Shown: positions 27,308-35,029 of the stretch, one piece after another
How the letters are laid out: every line of letters begins with the position of its first letter
How positions within the stretch are numbered: the stretch's first letter is position 1
Origin: an uncultured Eubacteriales bacterium
GTDB lineage: Bacteria; Bacillota; Clostridia; Oscillospirales; UBA644
Reading direction: 5' to 3'
Length of the DNA: 64,000 nucleotides
Assembly: GCA_934501435.1 (NCBI GenBank)
Contig: CAKSTW010000004.1
Span: forward strand, 215,375 to 279,374
The notes under the pieces: model-generated
Database searches by the model: none
What the model was told of the DNA's origin: nothing
The model's input: only the letters and a program-made list of their open reading frames with translations
Translations under genes and position numbers: made by a program

Positions 27308-28081
27308 GGTCGAATTGTCAAGCTCATATACTACAATATAGTGTGAATTGCCGTTTGGTGTAGAAACTCTTACTATAGGAGGTGCATATGTAGACGGATT
27401 ATAGCGATAATTGTCAATACATTCTTCAAGATCGCTGAGGGTGTGCTTTTTTGAACATGTTACTCCATATTTTTCCCAGTTTGCGAAGAATGGTTTTGTT
27501 TTTAACTGTACATTTCGGTTTATAAGCTGTAACGGTGTCTTGGCGATACCTATATTAGATAGTGCCATTGATATACAAGCCATAGAACAGCCATATTCTT
27601 CGGAATCCTTAGCATAACTTCCCCAAAGAGAAGCATTCCAGTCCGGATCATTATGCATTTGTGCTATACGCTCGGGGAGTACCGCAATCGGATATCCTGT
27701 AGCAGCTTTTCCGCCGCTGAAAAAACTCATGCTTGCCTTTTCTTCGCCTGAAATGTCGGAAACTGTCGCAACGCTTTTATTTCCGCTCTTTTCGACGCCT
27801 TCAAGTTCCGGCTCTATAACGACGATTCTGTCGTCGGAGACGCCGACAACGGCGAAACCGTCGTTTGCGTAGGTCTGTGCTTCTTCTTCGGTGCAGGCTT
27901 CCCAGCCGAGATAGTCTCCGCCGGAAAGCGCTTCTCTTATTGCGGAGGGCTCAGTTTCCGGCAGGGATATTCCGCGATTGTTCAGAATTTTTATCGCAGT
28001 CTTGACCGAATTTTCCGAATCTTCCGCAGCAAGAAATTTTACGGTGTGATCAATAATGTTTTTGTACTGTGTAGTTGTCAT
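27173..28081 (-). CDS. C39-like (papain-fold) cysteine peptidase without signal peptide
   Basis: The 302-residue protein has a C-terminal Peptidase_C39_2-type domain with Cys165 (EYGCSMACISMAL), His247 (NGNSHYIVVYEL) and Asp265 (ALDPGG), a complete catalytic triad. The N-terminal 100 residues contain EACTEEEAQTYANDGFAVVG and IVVIEPE, similar to the AQ-x-x-AN-x-G turn of CHAP/NlpC-type cell-wall hydrolases but without their catalytic residues. There is no signal peptide or membrane helix. It could cleave a peptide in the cytoplasm, leave by a non-Sec route, or act after lysis. AAGGAAGG precedes the ATG. Confidence 0.7.
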   Translation of the reverse strand: MTTTQYKNIIDHTVKFLAAEDSENSVKTAIKILNNRGISLPETEPSAIREALSGGDYLGWEACTEEEAQTYANDGFAVVGVSDDRIVVIEPELEGVEKSGNKSVATVSDISGEEKASMSFFSGGKAATGYPIAVLPERIAQMHNDPDWNASLWGSYAKDSEEYGCSMACISMALSNIGIAKTPLQLINRNVQLKTKPFFANWEKYGVTCSKKHTLSDLEECIDNYRYNPSTYAPPIVRVSTPNGNSHYIVVYELDNSTDIVYALDPGGNGYDYINNTIRPNYWRVSNFGGSDGSYQIVQYHK

Positions 28082-28120
28082 TTTTTCCTTCCCTTTCTTT
28101 TGTTTTGTTTGTGTTTTTTT

Positions 28121-28167
28121 GCAGCTGCAGGAACTACTATATAACGGCTATCGGAAGGGTTTTGTCC
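28121..28167 (-). promoter_or_regulatory. Shared-type promoter of the C39 peptidase-like gene
   Basis: On the minus strand GGACAAAA (28160-28167), 18 bases, TATAGT (28136-28141), 7 bases, and the palindrome GCAGCTGC (28121-28128). The same three elements with the same 18-base spacing precede the DUF1906-like gene. The -35-like box is not the usual TTGACA. Confidence 0.55.
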
Positions 28168-28218
28168 TGTTAAAATAAAAAATCTGATATTTTTATCTTT
28201 TTCGGGGATTTTTCATTT

Positions 28219-28270
28219 CCTAATCTTCCGCGGCAAAAAATTTTACGGTGTGATAATAACGTTTTTGTTC
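28219..28270 (-). pseudogene. Remnant of the 5' end of a C39 peptidase-like gene
   Basis: About 50 bases resemble codons 5-22 of the neighbouring peptidase gene (the run AATTTTACGGTGTGAT is shared on the plus strand), with a one-base deletion and a stop. It supports past duplication and decay of the peptidase gene. Confidence 0.6.
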
Positions 28271-28285
28271 TCTGCGGCTGTTACG

Positions 28286-28963
28286 TTATTCCTGCTTTAA
28301 TGTAAATATGTGTTCAAGAAGCGTTTCATCTTTTGCGTAGACCGTATTATATTCGAGCCCGTTGAAGTTTTTCTTCCCGTTCTGCCAGAAAGCCATTTCT
28401 TCAACCGGCAAAGCGGACGGAGAATAAGGCGTCCAGTCGTAAACGTGTTCGTTCGTTTCCGGACGCGTGGCAATGCAAAGAGCCTTTCCTCCCGCAACGA
28501 CAAGATGGCTGAACTCGCTGTCGAAATTGAAGTTTTCGGAAGAATCGGTATTGCCGATAAAGCCCGCGACGAAACCGTTTTCTTTAAGTCCCGCGGCAAA
28601 GGAAAGCATCCAGTTGTGATTGACGTTCATGTTTTCTTTGATTTCGGCAAATATCGCGGTTTTCCCGTCACCTTCCGCTCCGAGGTCTTTCGCGGCGGAA
28701 ATTGCCCTCTCCGCGTCTGCCGAACCGTCTTTTTGGGCGATGCCGACAAGCGTAAGATCATCAAAAACGAGAAGAACTCCGCAATCGCGTTCCGCAAGAA
28801 ATTCTATTTCCTCTTTTTTTATTGCGTGTTCTCCGGAAATCGGTCTTCCCCAGAATGCCGGAAAGCAATTCTGCCTTACCGCCCAGTCAAAAAGTGTATA
28901 ACCGTTTGTCAGTTTTTTGTTTGCCGGAATTTCGGATCTTGCTCCGAAAATAAACTTCTGCAT
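28286..28963 (-). CDS. DUF1906-like (Rv2525c, GH25-like) protein
   Basis: From the ATG at 28963 (AAAGGAA before it) the protein has 225 residues. FDWAVRQNCFPAFWGRPIS at the N-terminus, GVLLVFDDL, a DAERAISAAKDLG helix, FAEIKENMNVNHNWMLSFAAG and the GFIGNTDS turn match the TIM-barrel plan of DUF1906 glycoside-hydrolase-like proteins. Activity of the family is not established. Like its peptidase neighbour it has no signal peptide. The pair are on the same strand but separately promoted by similar elements, so both may act on the same cell-wall-related target. Confidence 0.6.
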   Translation of the reverse strand: MQKFIFGARSEIPANKKLTNGYTLFDWAVRQNCFPAFWGRPISGEHAIKKEEIEFLAERDCGVLLVFDDLTLVGIAQKDGSADAERAISAAKDLGAEGDGKTAIFAEIKENMNVNHNWMLSFAAGLKENGFVAGFIGNTDSSENFNFDSEFSHLVVAGGKALCIATRPETNEHVYDWTPYSPSALPVEEMAFWQNGKKNFNGLEYNTVYAKDETLLEHIFTLKQE

Positions 28964-28995
28964 AGTATTTTTCCTTTCGGGTTGTTTCATTTTCC

Positions 28996-29041
28996 GCAGC
29001 TGCAAAGAAAGTATAAAATAAAAAGGGGACAACTTTTGTCC
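28996..29041 (-). promoter_or_regulatory. Shared-type promoter of the DUF1906-like gene
   Basis: On the minus strand GGACAAAA (29034-29041), 18 bases, TATACT (29010-29015), 6 bases, and GCAGCTGC (28996-29003). The distal element overlaps the terminator hairpin at 29025, which weakens its reading as a -35 box. Confidence 0.5.
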
Positions 29042-29043
29042 CC
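29025..29043 (-). terminator. Second of two tandem terminators
   Basis: An 8-bp stem (GGGGACAA with TTGTCCCC) and 3-base loop are followed on the minus strand by TTTTTTATTTTA. Confidence 0.75.
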
Positions 29044-29089
29044 TATAAATATTTTTGATTTTTTCGTGCGTTGTACTTTATAAGACAGA

Positions 29090-29121
29090 AAAAGCGACGG
29101 GTCGGAAATCCCGCCGCTTTT
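29090..29121 (-). terminator. Terminator of the small membrane-protein pair
   Basis: A 12-bp stem (AAAAGCGACGGG with CCCGCCGCTTTT, one mismatch) followed by T-rich sequence on the minus strand. Confidence 0.8.
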
Positions 29122-29146
29122 CAATTTGTTATGTTATTTTCGGATA

Positions 29147-29587
29147 TCATTCTTTTTCTGCTTTGCGGAGTTTGCGGGATGCCCTTATAAAGAGGAAGAG
29201 GACGGTGGCAGCGGCAAGGCTCTGAACCGTTGTGTAAACGTCGAAATATCCGCCGCGAAGAGCGATTGACGCCGTCATAAATATGCCGAACAGCGAGAAT
29301 ATCAAAGAGATTATCGCAAGCACGGTATGAATATGCGAATTTCTTTTGCCGTTTGCCTGTAATATCCCGAAAATACCGATAAGTAGTTTCGTGATAACAG
29401 TAATGAGCGAGGTTCCGACAGAAACGCAGACGGCGGTTATCGCCGCGGAATTTCCCGCGGCTGCAATGTCATATTCTCCGTTCGTGTAAGACTGCAGCAT
29501 GTCGATTATGTCGAGAAACATAAAAAATATGACCGTCACGCTGTAATCCTTAAGCGTTCTTCTGTACTGCTTTACATTGTTTTCCAT
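29147..29587 (-). CDS. Small four-helix membrane protein, unknown
   Basis: The 146-residue protein has four predicted transmembrane helices and a basic C-terminus (RASRKLRKAEKE). I recognise no family. It follows the HEPN-like gene by 9 bases and probably works with it at the membrane. AGGTAG precedes the ATG. Confidence 0.65.
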   Translation of the reverse strand: MENNVKQYRRTLKDYSVTVIFFMFLDIIDMLQSYTNGEYDIAAAGNSAAITAVCVSVGTSLITVITKLLIGIFGILQANGKRNSHIHTVLAIISLIFSLFGIFMTASIALRGGYFDVYTTVQSLAAATVLFLFIRASRKLRKAEKE

Positions 29588-29596
29588 TTTTTCTAC

Positions 29597-30241
29597 CTAT
29601 ACAAATGTTTCCCCCGCGATAATGATTGCCGCTATTACGGCTGCCGCAAAGATAAAAATAAGTATTGCTGCAATCCGCCTGTTCTTCCTTTCGTTTTCTT
29701 TCTTGTCCTTTTCGTATTCCCGAGAGTTCGGCTGCGGAGAATAAACCGGCTGCGGCGTTTCCTTTGCTGCCTGTTGCGGCTCCGACTTCGTCTCTTGCTT
29801 ATCGACGAACGAATCGATTTCGCTTTTCAGCATTGTTTCGTAAAAATCGGAAAGATCGTCCTTTTTTCTGTCGGAATCCTGCTTTTTAACGGTCGCGGAC
29901 TCCGAAACGGAAAAGCCGATGGGGGCTTTTTTATGTGTTCTTCCGCGGTTTCGCTGCTCGGAAAGAGGATCTCTTTCCTGCATTATTCTTTCGCGGAAAT
30001 CTTCGACAAATTCAATGTCTTTGACTGAACAACTTTCGGAATATGTTTCGTGCATAAGTTGATTGCGAAGCCAACGGACATGCTTCAACTGATTGTAGTC
30101 ATAATCGTACCGATAACAAAGCCCTTTTCTTTCGATTTCTTCAATGTATGCGGATACCCCGTTATTGACGGAAAAAATATCGTTGCAAAGCGTATCGAGG
30201 GCTACATACGCATTAAGAAATTGCATATCGTTACTGTTCAT
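29597..30241 (-). CDS. HEPN-motif protein with C-terminal membrane anchor
   Basis: The 214-residue protein has a helical N-terminal domain with RNQLMH (Arg59, Asn60, His64), the R-N-x3-H pattern typical of HEPN domains, followed by a long charged, Gln/Pro-rich linker and one transmembrane helix near the C-terminus (about 187-209). HEPN proteins are often ribonucleases or ligand-binding helpers. A membrane-tethered cytoplasmic HEPN domain is unusual. The short N-terminal domain also resembles proteins called DUF6548, of unknown role. GGGGATA precedes the ATG. Confidence 0.55.
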   Translation of the reverse strand: MNSNDMQFLNAYVALDTLCNDIFSVNNGVSAYIEEIERKGLCYRYDYDYNQLKHVRWLRNQLMHETYSESCSVKDIEFVEDFRERIMQERDPLSEQRNRGRTHKKAPIGFSVSESATVKKQDSDRKKDDLSDFYETMLKSEIDSFVDKQETKSEPQQAAKETPQPVYSPQPNSREYEKDKKENERKNRRIAAILIFIFAAAVIAAIIIAGETFV

Positions 30242-30258
30242 ATTATCCCCTAAAAAAG

Positions 30259-30287
30259 AAAACTGCGGGCGGAATGCCCGCAGTTTT
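30259..30287 (-). terminator. Terminator of glf-glycosyltransferase operon
   Basis: A perfect 12-bp stem (AAAACTGCGGGC with GCCCGCAGTTTT), 5-base loop, followed by a T-run on the minus strand. Confidence 0.85.
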
Positions 30288-31345
30288 TATCTGTTTGCCT
30301 TGAGTTTTGCGAACATTTTCGTGTTCTTTTTCTTGACTTTCGAGATGAAGCTGCCCTCCCAATAGGTGAGGGTGGTATTCCTCCACTTTATCGGAACGAG
30401 CATCATTTTCATCATTGTCGAATGGGGTTTTGCCTCTTTTATCGCTTTTCTTACCCGGTCGCTCGAAATAATTTTCTTTATTTCCGCTTTCTTTTCCTTT
30501 GCGGAGAGGGTGCAGGCGGGGTTCGTGACGTTTTCAACGCAGCCGATGACTCTTTCGATATAGCGGCGCTGGATCATTTCGTTGCTCTTTTCGTCCGAAA
30601 GGTTCCAGTAGTCGTAAAGGTCGGTCATCCAGCCGTGCTCTTCTTCTCTTTTTGCGTACATGTCGCTTCTGTATTTCGCCGTTTCGCTTTCGGCGCGGGC
30701 ACGCATGAAGTGATAGTATTTATTTTCGAGAAGAACAACTCTTTCAACGTCCCTTATAACGTCAAGGTTAAAGGGGAAATCGTCCCAGAACACGTTTCTG
30801 AAACGGATACCTTTTTCCTTTATATATTCATGCGAAAAGAGTTTGTTCCACGGTGTGTAAAGCAGATTTCTGTCAAAAAGTTTATACGCATTGCGGCGGA
30901 AGTCTTCCTGAGACGAAAATACATGCGACGGACAGGTCTGCTCCTGCGAATAATATTCGGTATCGGAATAGTAAGTGTCGATATAAAAGCCCGCAACGAC
31001 GAGCTGCGCGTTGTTTGCTTCGGCGGCGGCGTACATATCTTCAAACATCGTTTCTTCCGCCCAGTCGTCGGAATCCATAAAATAAAGATATTTTCCGCGC
31101 GCTATCTCTATTGCGGCGTTTCTTGCGGCGGGAGCGCCCGCGTTTTTCTGATGAATGACCTTTATTCGGGGGTCTTTTGCGGCGTATTCTTCGCAGATCT
31201 CACCGCTTCTGTCGGGACTTCCGTCATCGACCGCGATGAGTTCAAAATCGGAAAAAGTCTGTTTTTGCAGGCTTTCTATGCATTTCCCGACAAATTTTTC
31301 GACATTGTAAACGGGCATTATCGCCGAAATCTTTACTTCTCCCAT
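30287..31345 (-). CDS. Family 2 glycosyltransferase
   Basis: The 352-residue protein has the GT-A fold signature: ISAIMPVYNVEKFVGKCIES, IAVDDGSPDRSG and the metal-binding FMDSDDW. The C-terminal 150 residues are helical and basic. It starts 2 bases after the glf stop, so the two are one operon. glf makes UDP-galactofuranose, so this enzyme may transfer galactofuranose to a surface glycan; that is inference from context. Confidence 0.88.
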   Translation of the reverse strand: MGEVKISAIMPVYNVEKFVGKCIESLQKQTFSDFELIAVDDGSPDRSGEICEEYAAKDPRIKVIHQKNAGAPAARNAAIEIARGKYLYFMDSDDWAEETMFEDMYAAAEANNAQLVVAGFYIDTYYSDTEYYSQEQTCPSHVFSSQEDFRRNAYKLFDRNLLYTPWNKLFSHEYIKEKGIRFRNVFWDDFPFNLDVIRDVERVVLLENKYYHFMRARAESETAKYRSDMYAKREEEHGWMTDLYDYWNLSDEKSNEMIQRRYIERVIGCVENVTNPACTLSAKEKKAEIKKIISSDRVRKAIKEAKPHSTMMKMMLVPIKWRNTTLTYWEGSFISKVKKKNTKMFAKLKANR

Positions 31346-31347
31346 CT

Positions 31348-32445
31348 TTACAGCTCGCTTTCCGCAAATGCAAACGCCGAGGCGATACATTTGTCCATAT
31401 CGTAATATTTATACTGCGCAAGTCTTCCGCCGAAGAAAACGTTCTTTTCCTTTTCTGCAAGTTTTTGATATTCGGCGTAGAGAGCGTTGTTTTTCTCGTC
31501 GTTTACGGGATAATACGGCTCTAAATTTCTGTTCCAATCCTGCGGATATTCCCTTGTTATTACGGTCTTTTCCTGCTTCCCGAATTCGAAATGCTTGTGT
31601 TCGATAATTCTGGTGTAGGGAATTTCTCTTTCGTTGAAATTCATTACCGCGACGCCCTGGTAGTTCTCTTTGTCGAGAATTTCGGTCTCAAAGCGGAGAG
31701 AACGGTAGGAAAGTTCGCCGAGAGAGTAGTCGAAATATGCGTCGATGGGTCCCGTGTATACGCATTTTTCAGCCATATCAAGGTATTTTTCTTTGTTTTC
31801 AAGGAAGTCCGAGTTCAGGACGACGTCGCAGTTTTCAAGCATTTTTTCGATTATCTGCGTATAGCCGCCGACCGGAATACCCTGATATCTGTCGTTGAAA
31901 TAATTGTTGTCGTAGGTATATCTTACGGGCAGTCTCTTTATTATGAACGGCGGAAGCTCGGTACAGTCCCTGCCCCACTGTTTTTCGGTGTATCCCTTGA
32001 TAAGTTTTGTGTAAATTTCGCGCCCTACAAGGCTTATCGCCTGTTCTTCGAGATTTTCGGGAGTTTTCGTTATCTCTTTGCGCTGTTCGTCGATTATTCT
32101 TTTTGCTTCGTCGGGGAATGCGACGCCGAACATCTTCGCAAAGGTGTTCATATTGAAAGGCATATTGTAAATCTCGCCCTTGTAGTTTGCAACGGGGGAG
32201 TTTACGAAATTGTTGAATTCCGCGAACTTATTTATATAATCCCATACTTTTTTATCGGAAGTGTGGAAGATATGCGCCCCGTAAAGGTGGACAACAATAT
32301 CTTCGGTTTTTTCGGTACGGATATTTCCGCCGACAGCCTCTCTCTTTTCAATGACGAGACACTTTTTGCCTTTTTCGGTCGCGAGATTCGCAAAAGTCGC
32401 TCCGAAAAGTCCGCTTCCGACTATAAGATAATCGTATTTTTTCAT
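31348..32445 (-). CDS. glf: UDP-galactopyranose mutase
   Basis: This flavoenzyme interconverts UDP-galactopyranose and UDP-galactofuranose. The 365 residues begin with the FAD-binding VGSGLFGATFA and the EKREAVGGNI motif; HLYGAHIFHT and TYDNNYFNDRYQGIPVGGYT are active-site segments of the family. It is the first gene of a two-gene operon under a consensus promoter. Confidence 0.95.
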   Translation of the reverse strand: MKKYDYLIVGSGLFGATFANLATEKGKKCLVIEKREAVGGNIRTEKTEDIVVHLYGAHIFHTSDKKVWDYINKFAEFNNFVNSPVANYKGEIYNMPFNMNTFAKMFGVAFPDEAKRIIDEQRKEITKTPENLEEQAISLVGREIYTKLIKGYTEKQWGRDCTELPPFIIKRLPVRYTYDNNYFNDRYQGIPVGGYTQIIEKMLENCDVVLNSDFLENKEKYLDMAEKCVYTGPIDAYFDYSLGELSYRSLRFETEILDKENYQGVAVMNFNEREIPYTRIIEHKHFEFGKQEKTVITREYPQDWNRNLEPYYPVNDEKNNALYAEYQKLAEKEKNVFFGGRLAQYKYYDMDKCIASAFAFAESEL

Positions 32446-32477
32446 CTTAAACCTCTTAAAAAGATATTCTCCCGTAC

Positions 32478-32506
32478 ATTATATATTGTTTCCCCGATTT
32501 TGTCAA
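32478..32506 (-). promoter_or_regulatory. Perfect-consensus promoter of glf
   Basis: On the minus strand TTGACA and TATAAT are separated by 17 bases. Confidence 0.88.
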
Positions 32507-32596
32507 TAAATGCCTAAAAGTTGTCATATTTCGTTCTGAATTAAAATTTGCGATAAATTCAATAAAAAATGAGAAAATTTTGCCGTTAAATAAATT

Positions 32597-32640
32597 AAAA
32601 CAGATACGGTGAAAGTATTTTACTTTACTGTATCTGTTTT
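32597..32640 (-). terminator. Long hairpin terminator of the DUF4432 gene
   Basis: Eleven perfect base pairs (AAAACAGATAC with GTATCTGTTTT) continue into a nearly paired GTGAAAGTA/TACTTTAC segment. T-rich sequence follows on the minus strand. Confidence 0.75.
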
Positions 32641-32680
32641 AGGCATAATAACGCAATAAAAATATTAAAAATGTATGAAT

Positions 32681-33670
32681 TTAACGCATATCGTAAAATT
32701 CGAGAGTTACGGAGAAACGGAGAGTTTCAAACGCGCCGATTTTTTTCAGCGTTCCGTTCTTTCTTTCTTCGGTCCTGCCGAGAACGTAGTTGTTGGACGG
32801 CTCGATCCCGAGAACGTATTCTCCGCTCTTCATGCTTTTCCATTCGATCATGACGGGCAGGTTGTCTTTCGTCCATTTGACCTTTGCGCCTATACCGAGC
32901 GGCTTGTTTTCGAGAACGACTTCTTCAAGTCCCTCGTGGAAGAAAAGTTCTTCTTCCTTGCCGTCGACGGGGAGGGTGAAATCGTAGCGTTTGTCAACCC
33001 CCTTTTTCGCCTCGTCTGTTCTTGCGAAAACGTTTGCTTTTTTATCGACCGTCATTTCAAGGTCGGGGGAGAGGAACGGGTAGCCGAAATTGATATGGTA
33101 AACAACGGTGAATTCCATATCTTTGTCGGTGCAGTTGGTTATTTCGTCGGTCAGCGTGACGCTGTTTTTGCCTACGGGAGACGAAATTTTTCTCGAAACT
33201 TCAAGGCAGTGCCCCCAAAGTTCGGCTTCTCTTATTTTACCCGTAACGTCGATGGTCTCATAGTCCGTTTTCCCCGAACATTCGCTTGCGGGGATTGAGT
33301 GGAAACGTCCGTGAACGGGCTGGATTATCCCGCCCTCCTCACATTCGTCGCCGGTCGACGTAAGTCCGCAGGTATAAAGCATTCCCGCGTTGAAAGTGTG
33401 CAGAAATTCGCTGTTTGTCGGGTGGTGAAGCGCGGGGGAGACCTGTCCGTTTTTCGAAAGGTAGTTTATCGGCACTCCCCTGTATGTAAGGGACGAAATG
33501 TCAAGCGCCGTCCCCTCGGAAACGGTATATTCGAGCCCGCCGCCCGTTCTTACTCTGAAATAGGCGTTCCCCGCGGAGGGTCCGTCTGCGGAAACGTATT
33601 TTTCCACTCCGTAAAGCTGCAACGGCGTGCCGAGATAGCGAGATCTGTCGCGAAGGTCTTTTATGTCCAT
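32681..33670 (-). CDS. DUF4432 family, aldose-1-epimerase-like protein
   Basis: The 329-residue protein has the galactose-mutarotase-like fold pattern of DUF4432: TVSEGTALDISSLTYRGVP, EFLHTFNAGMLYTCGLTSTG, then PVHGRFHSIPA with a conserved His, and a C-terminal GIEPSNNYVLGRTEERK. Enzymes of this fold interconvert sugar anomers. It is divergent from the sugar operon starting at 33834 and shares its intergenic region, so it probably serves the same pathway. AAGGAGT precedes the ATG. Confidence 0.82.
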   Translation of the reverse strand: MDIKDLRDRSRYLGTPLQLYGVEKYVSADGPSAGNAYFRVRTGGGLEYTVSEGTALDISSLTYRGVPINYLSKNGQVSPALHHPTNSEFLHTFNAGMLYTCGLTSTGDECEEGGIIQPVHGRFHSIPASECSGKTDYETIDVTGKIREAELWGHCLEVSRKISSPVGKNSVTLTDEITNCTDKDMEFTVVYHINFGYPFLSPDLEMTVDKKANVFARTDEAKKGVDKRYDFTLPVDGKEEELFFHEGLEEVVLENKPLGIGAKVKWTKDNLPVMIEWKSMKSGEYVLGIEPSNNYVLGRTEERKNGTLKKIGAFETLRFSVTLEFYDMR

Positions 33671-33765
33671 TTTTCATACTCCTTTTGATTTTGTTCCGTC
33701 TCTTTATTTTATCATTTTTTGCGGGATAAATCAATATATTTTTGCAAATTCTTCATAAATCGCCA

Positions 33766-33794
33766 TTGACTTTTAGACGGCTGAAAGTTATAAT
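33766..33794 (+). promoter_or_regulatory. Promoter of the sugar operon
   Basis: TTGACT and TATAAT are separated by 17 bases. No regulator gene is adjacent and no obvious operator was identified. Confidence 0.82.
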
Positions 33795-33833
33795 GTATAC
33801 ATAATAATAAATTATATATCCGGAGGAACAACT

Positions 33834-34970
33834 ATGAGCAAGAAAGTCAGATTCGGAATAATCGGCTGCGGGCTTATGGGTAAGGAATTCGCGAGCGCCG
33901 CGTCCCGCTGGTGCCACCTTACCGAAGATATCGCGCGCCCCGAAATTATCGGCGTATGCGATATGAACGAAGCCGCGACAAAATGGTTTACCGACAATTT
34001 CGATACGGTAAAATACTGTGTGACCGACTATCGCGAACTTTTGAATAAAGACGATATCGACGCTATATACTGCGCTCTGCCGCACAATCTTCACGGAAAA
34101 GTCTATTCCGACATCATAAACGCCGGAAAACATCTTCTCGGCGAAAAGCCTTTCGGTATCGACGCCGAAGCCAATGCCGAAATCGTAGAGGCATGCAGAA
34201 ATCACCCCGAAGCGATCGTCCGCTGTGCGAGCGAATTTCCGTATTACCCCGCCTGTCAGGAACTTATCCGCTGGATAAAAGAAGGCAAGTTCGGCAAGAT
34301 AATCGAAGTCCGTTCGGGCTTTAAGCATTGCAGCGATATGGACCCCGAAAAGCCGATAAACTGGAAGAGAATGATTGAAATAAACGGCGAATACGGCTGT
34401 ATGGGAGATCTCGGAATACACGCCGAACACGTTCCTTTCAGAATGGGCTGGACCCCGAAAAACGTATATGCGAAACTTTCGAATCTCATAACCGAAAGAC
34501 CCGACGGAAAGGGCGGAAGAGTTCCGTGCCTTACATGGGATAACGCAACTCTTGTCTGCGATACCGAAGATAAAGACGGATCAGTTTTCCCCGTAACTTA
34601 CGAAATGAAGAGAATCTCTCCGGGTTCGACCAACGAATGGTATCTTGAAGTTTACGGTCTTGAAGCGTCCGCAAAATTCAATTCAAACGACCCGAACGGG
34701 TTTGTCTATACCGACAGCTGGGGCAAGGAACAGGCATGGTGCCGCATCAACGTCGGCTATAAGCCTTTGTTTAAGACCATTACCGGAGGCATCTTCGAAT
34801 TCGGCTTTACCGATTCCATTTTGCAGATGTGGGCGTCGTTCCTTATGGAAATCGATGGCAAAAAACCCGAATTCGGCTGCTTTACTCCCGAAGAAACGGT
34901 TCTTTCCCATAAACTTCACACCGCCGCTCTTCAGTCGAATAAAGAGGGCAGGGTAATAGAAATAAAATAA
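33834..34970 (+). CDS. Gfo/Idh/MocA-family oxidoreductase
   Basis: The 378-residue protein has an N-terminal NAD(P)-binding fold (FGIIGCGLMGKEFA, 7-20) and the family EKPFG motif with Lys105. A C-terminal substrate domain includes GDLGIHAEHVPFRMG with a likely catalytic His. Such enzymes oxidise or reduce sugars, inositols or their derivatives at one carbon. As first gene of the operon it may start the pathway. The substrate is not evident. GGAGG precedes the ATG. Confidence 0.88.
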   Translation: MSKKVRFGIIGCGLMGKEFASAASRWCHLTEDIARPEIIGVCDMNEAATKWFTDNFDTVKYCVTDYRELLNKDDIDAIYCALPHNLHGKVYSDIINAGKHLLGEKPFGIDAEANAEIVEACRNHPEAIVRCASEFPYYPACQELIRWIKEGKFGKIIEVRSGFKHCSDMDPEKPINWKRMIEINGEYGCMGDLGIHAEHVPFRMGWTPKNVYAKLSNLITERPDGKGGRVPCLTWDNATLVCDTEDKDGSVFPVTYEMKRISPGSTNEWYLEVYGLEASAKFNSNDPNGFVYTDSWGKEQAWCRINVGYKPLFKTITGGIFEFGFTDSILQMWASFLMEIDGKKPEFGCFTPEETVLSHKLHTAALQSNKEGRVIEIK

Positions 34971-34975
34971 TCTGA

Positions 34976-35014
34976 AACCGTCGTGCCGCCCCGAAAGGGG
35001 AGGGCGGCGGTTTT
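34976..35014 (+). terminator. Hairpin between first and second operon genes
   Basis: A GC-rich imperfect stem (AACCG...CCGCCCC with GGGGAGGGCGGCGGTT) with GAAA loop and TTTT. It may attenuate or protect the downstream transcript. Confidence 0.55.
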
Positions 35015-35029
35015 ACGCGGAGGATAATT

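Noticed and set aside
31591..32517. 308-codon plus-strand frame opposite glf
   Set aside because: Glf motifs on the minus strand are clear; the frame has no ribosome site or recognisable domain.
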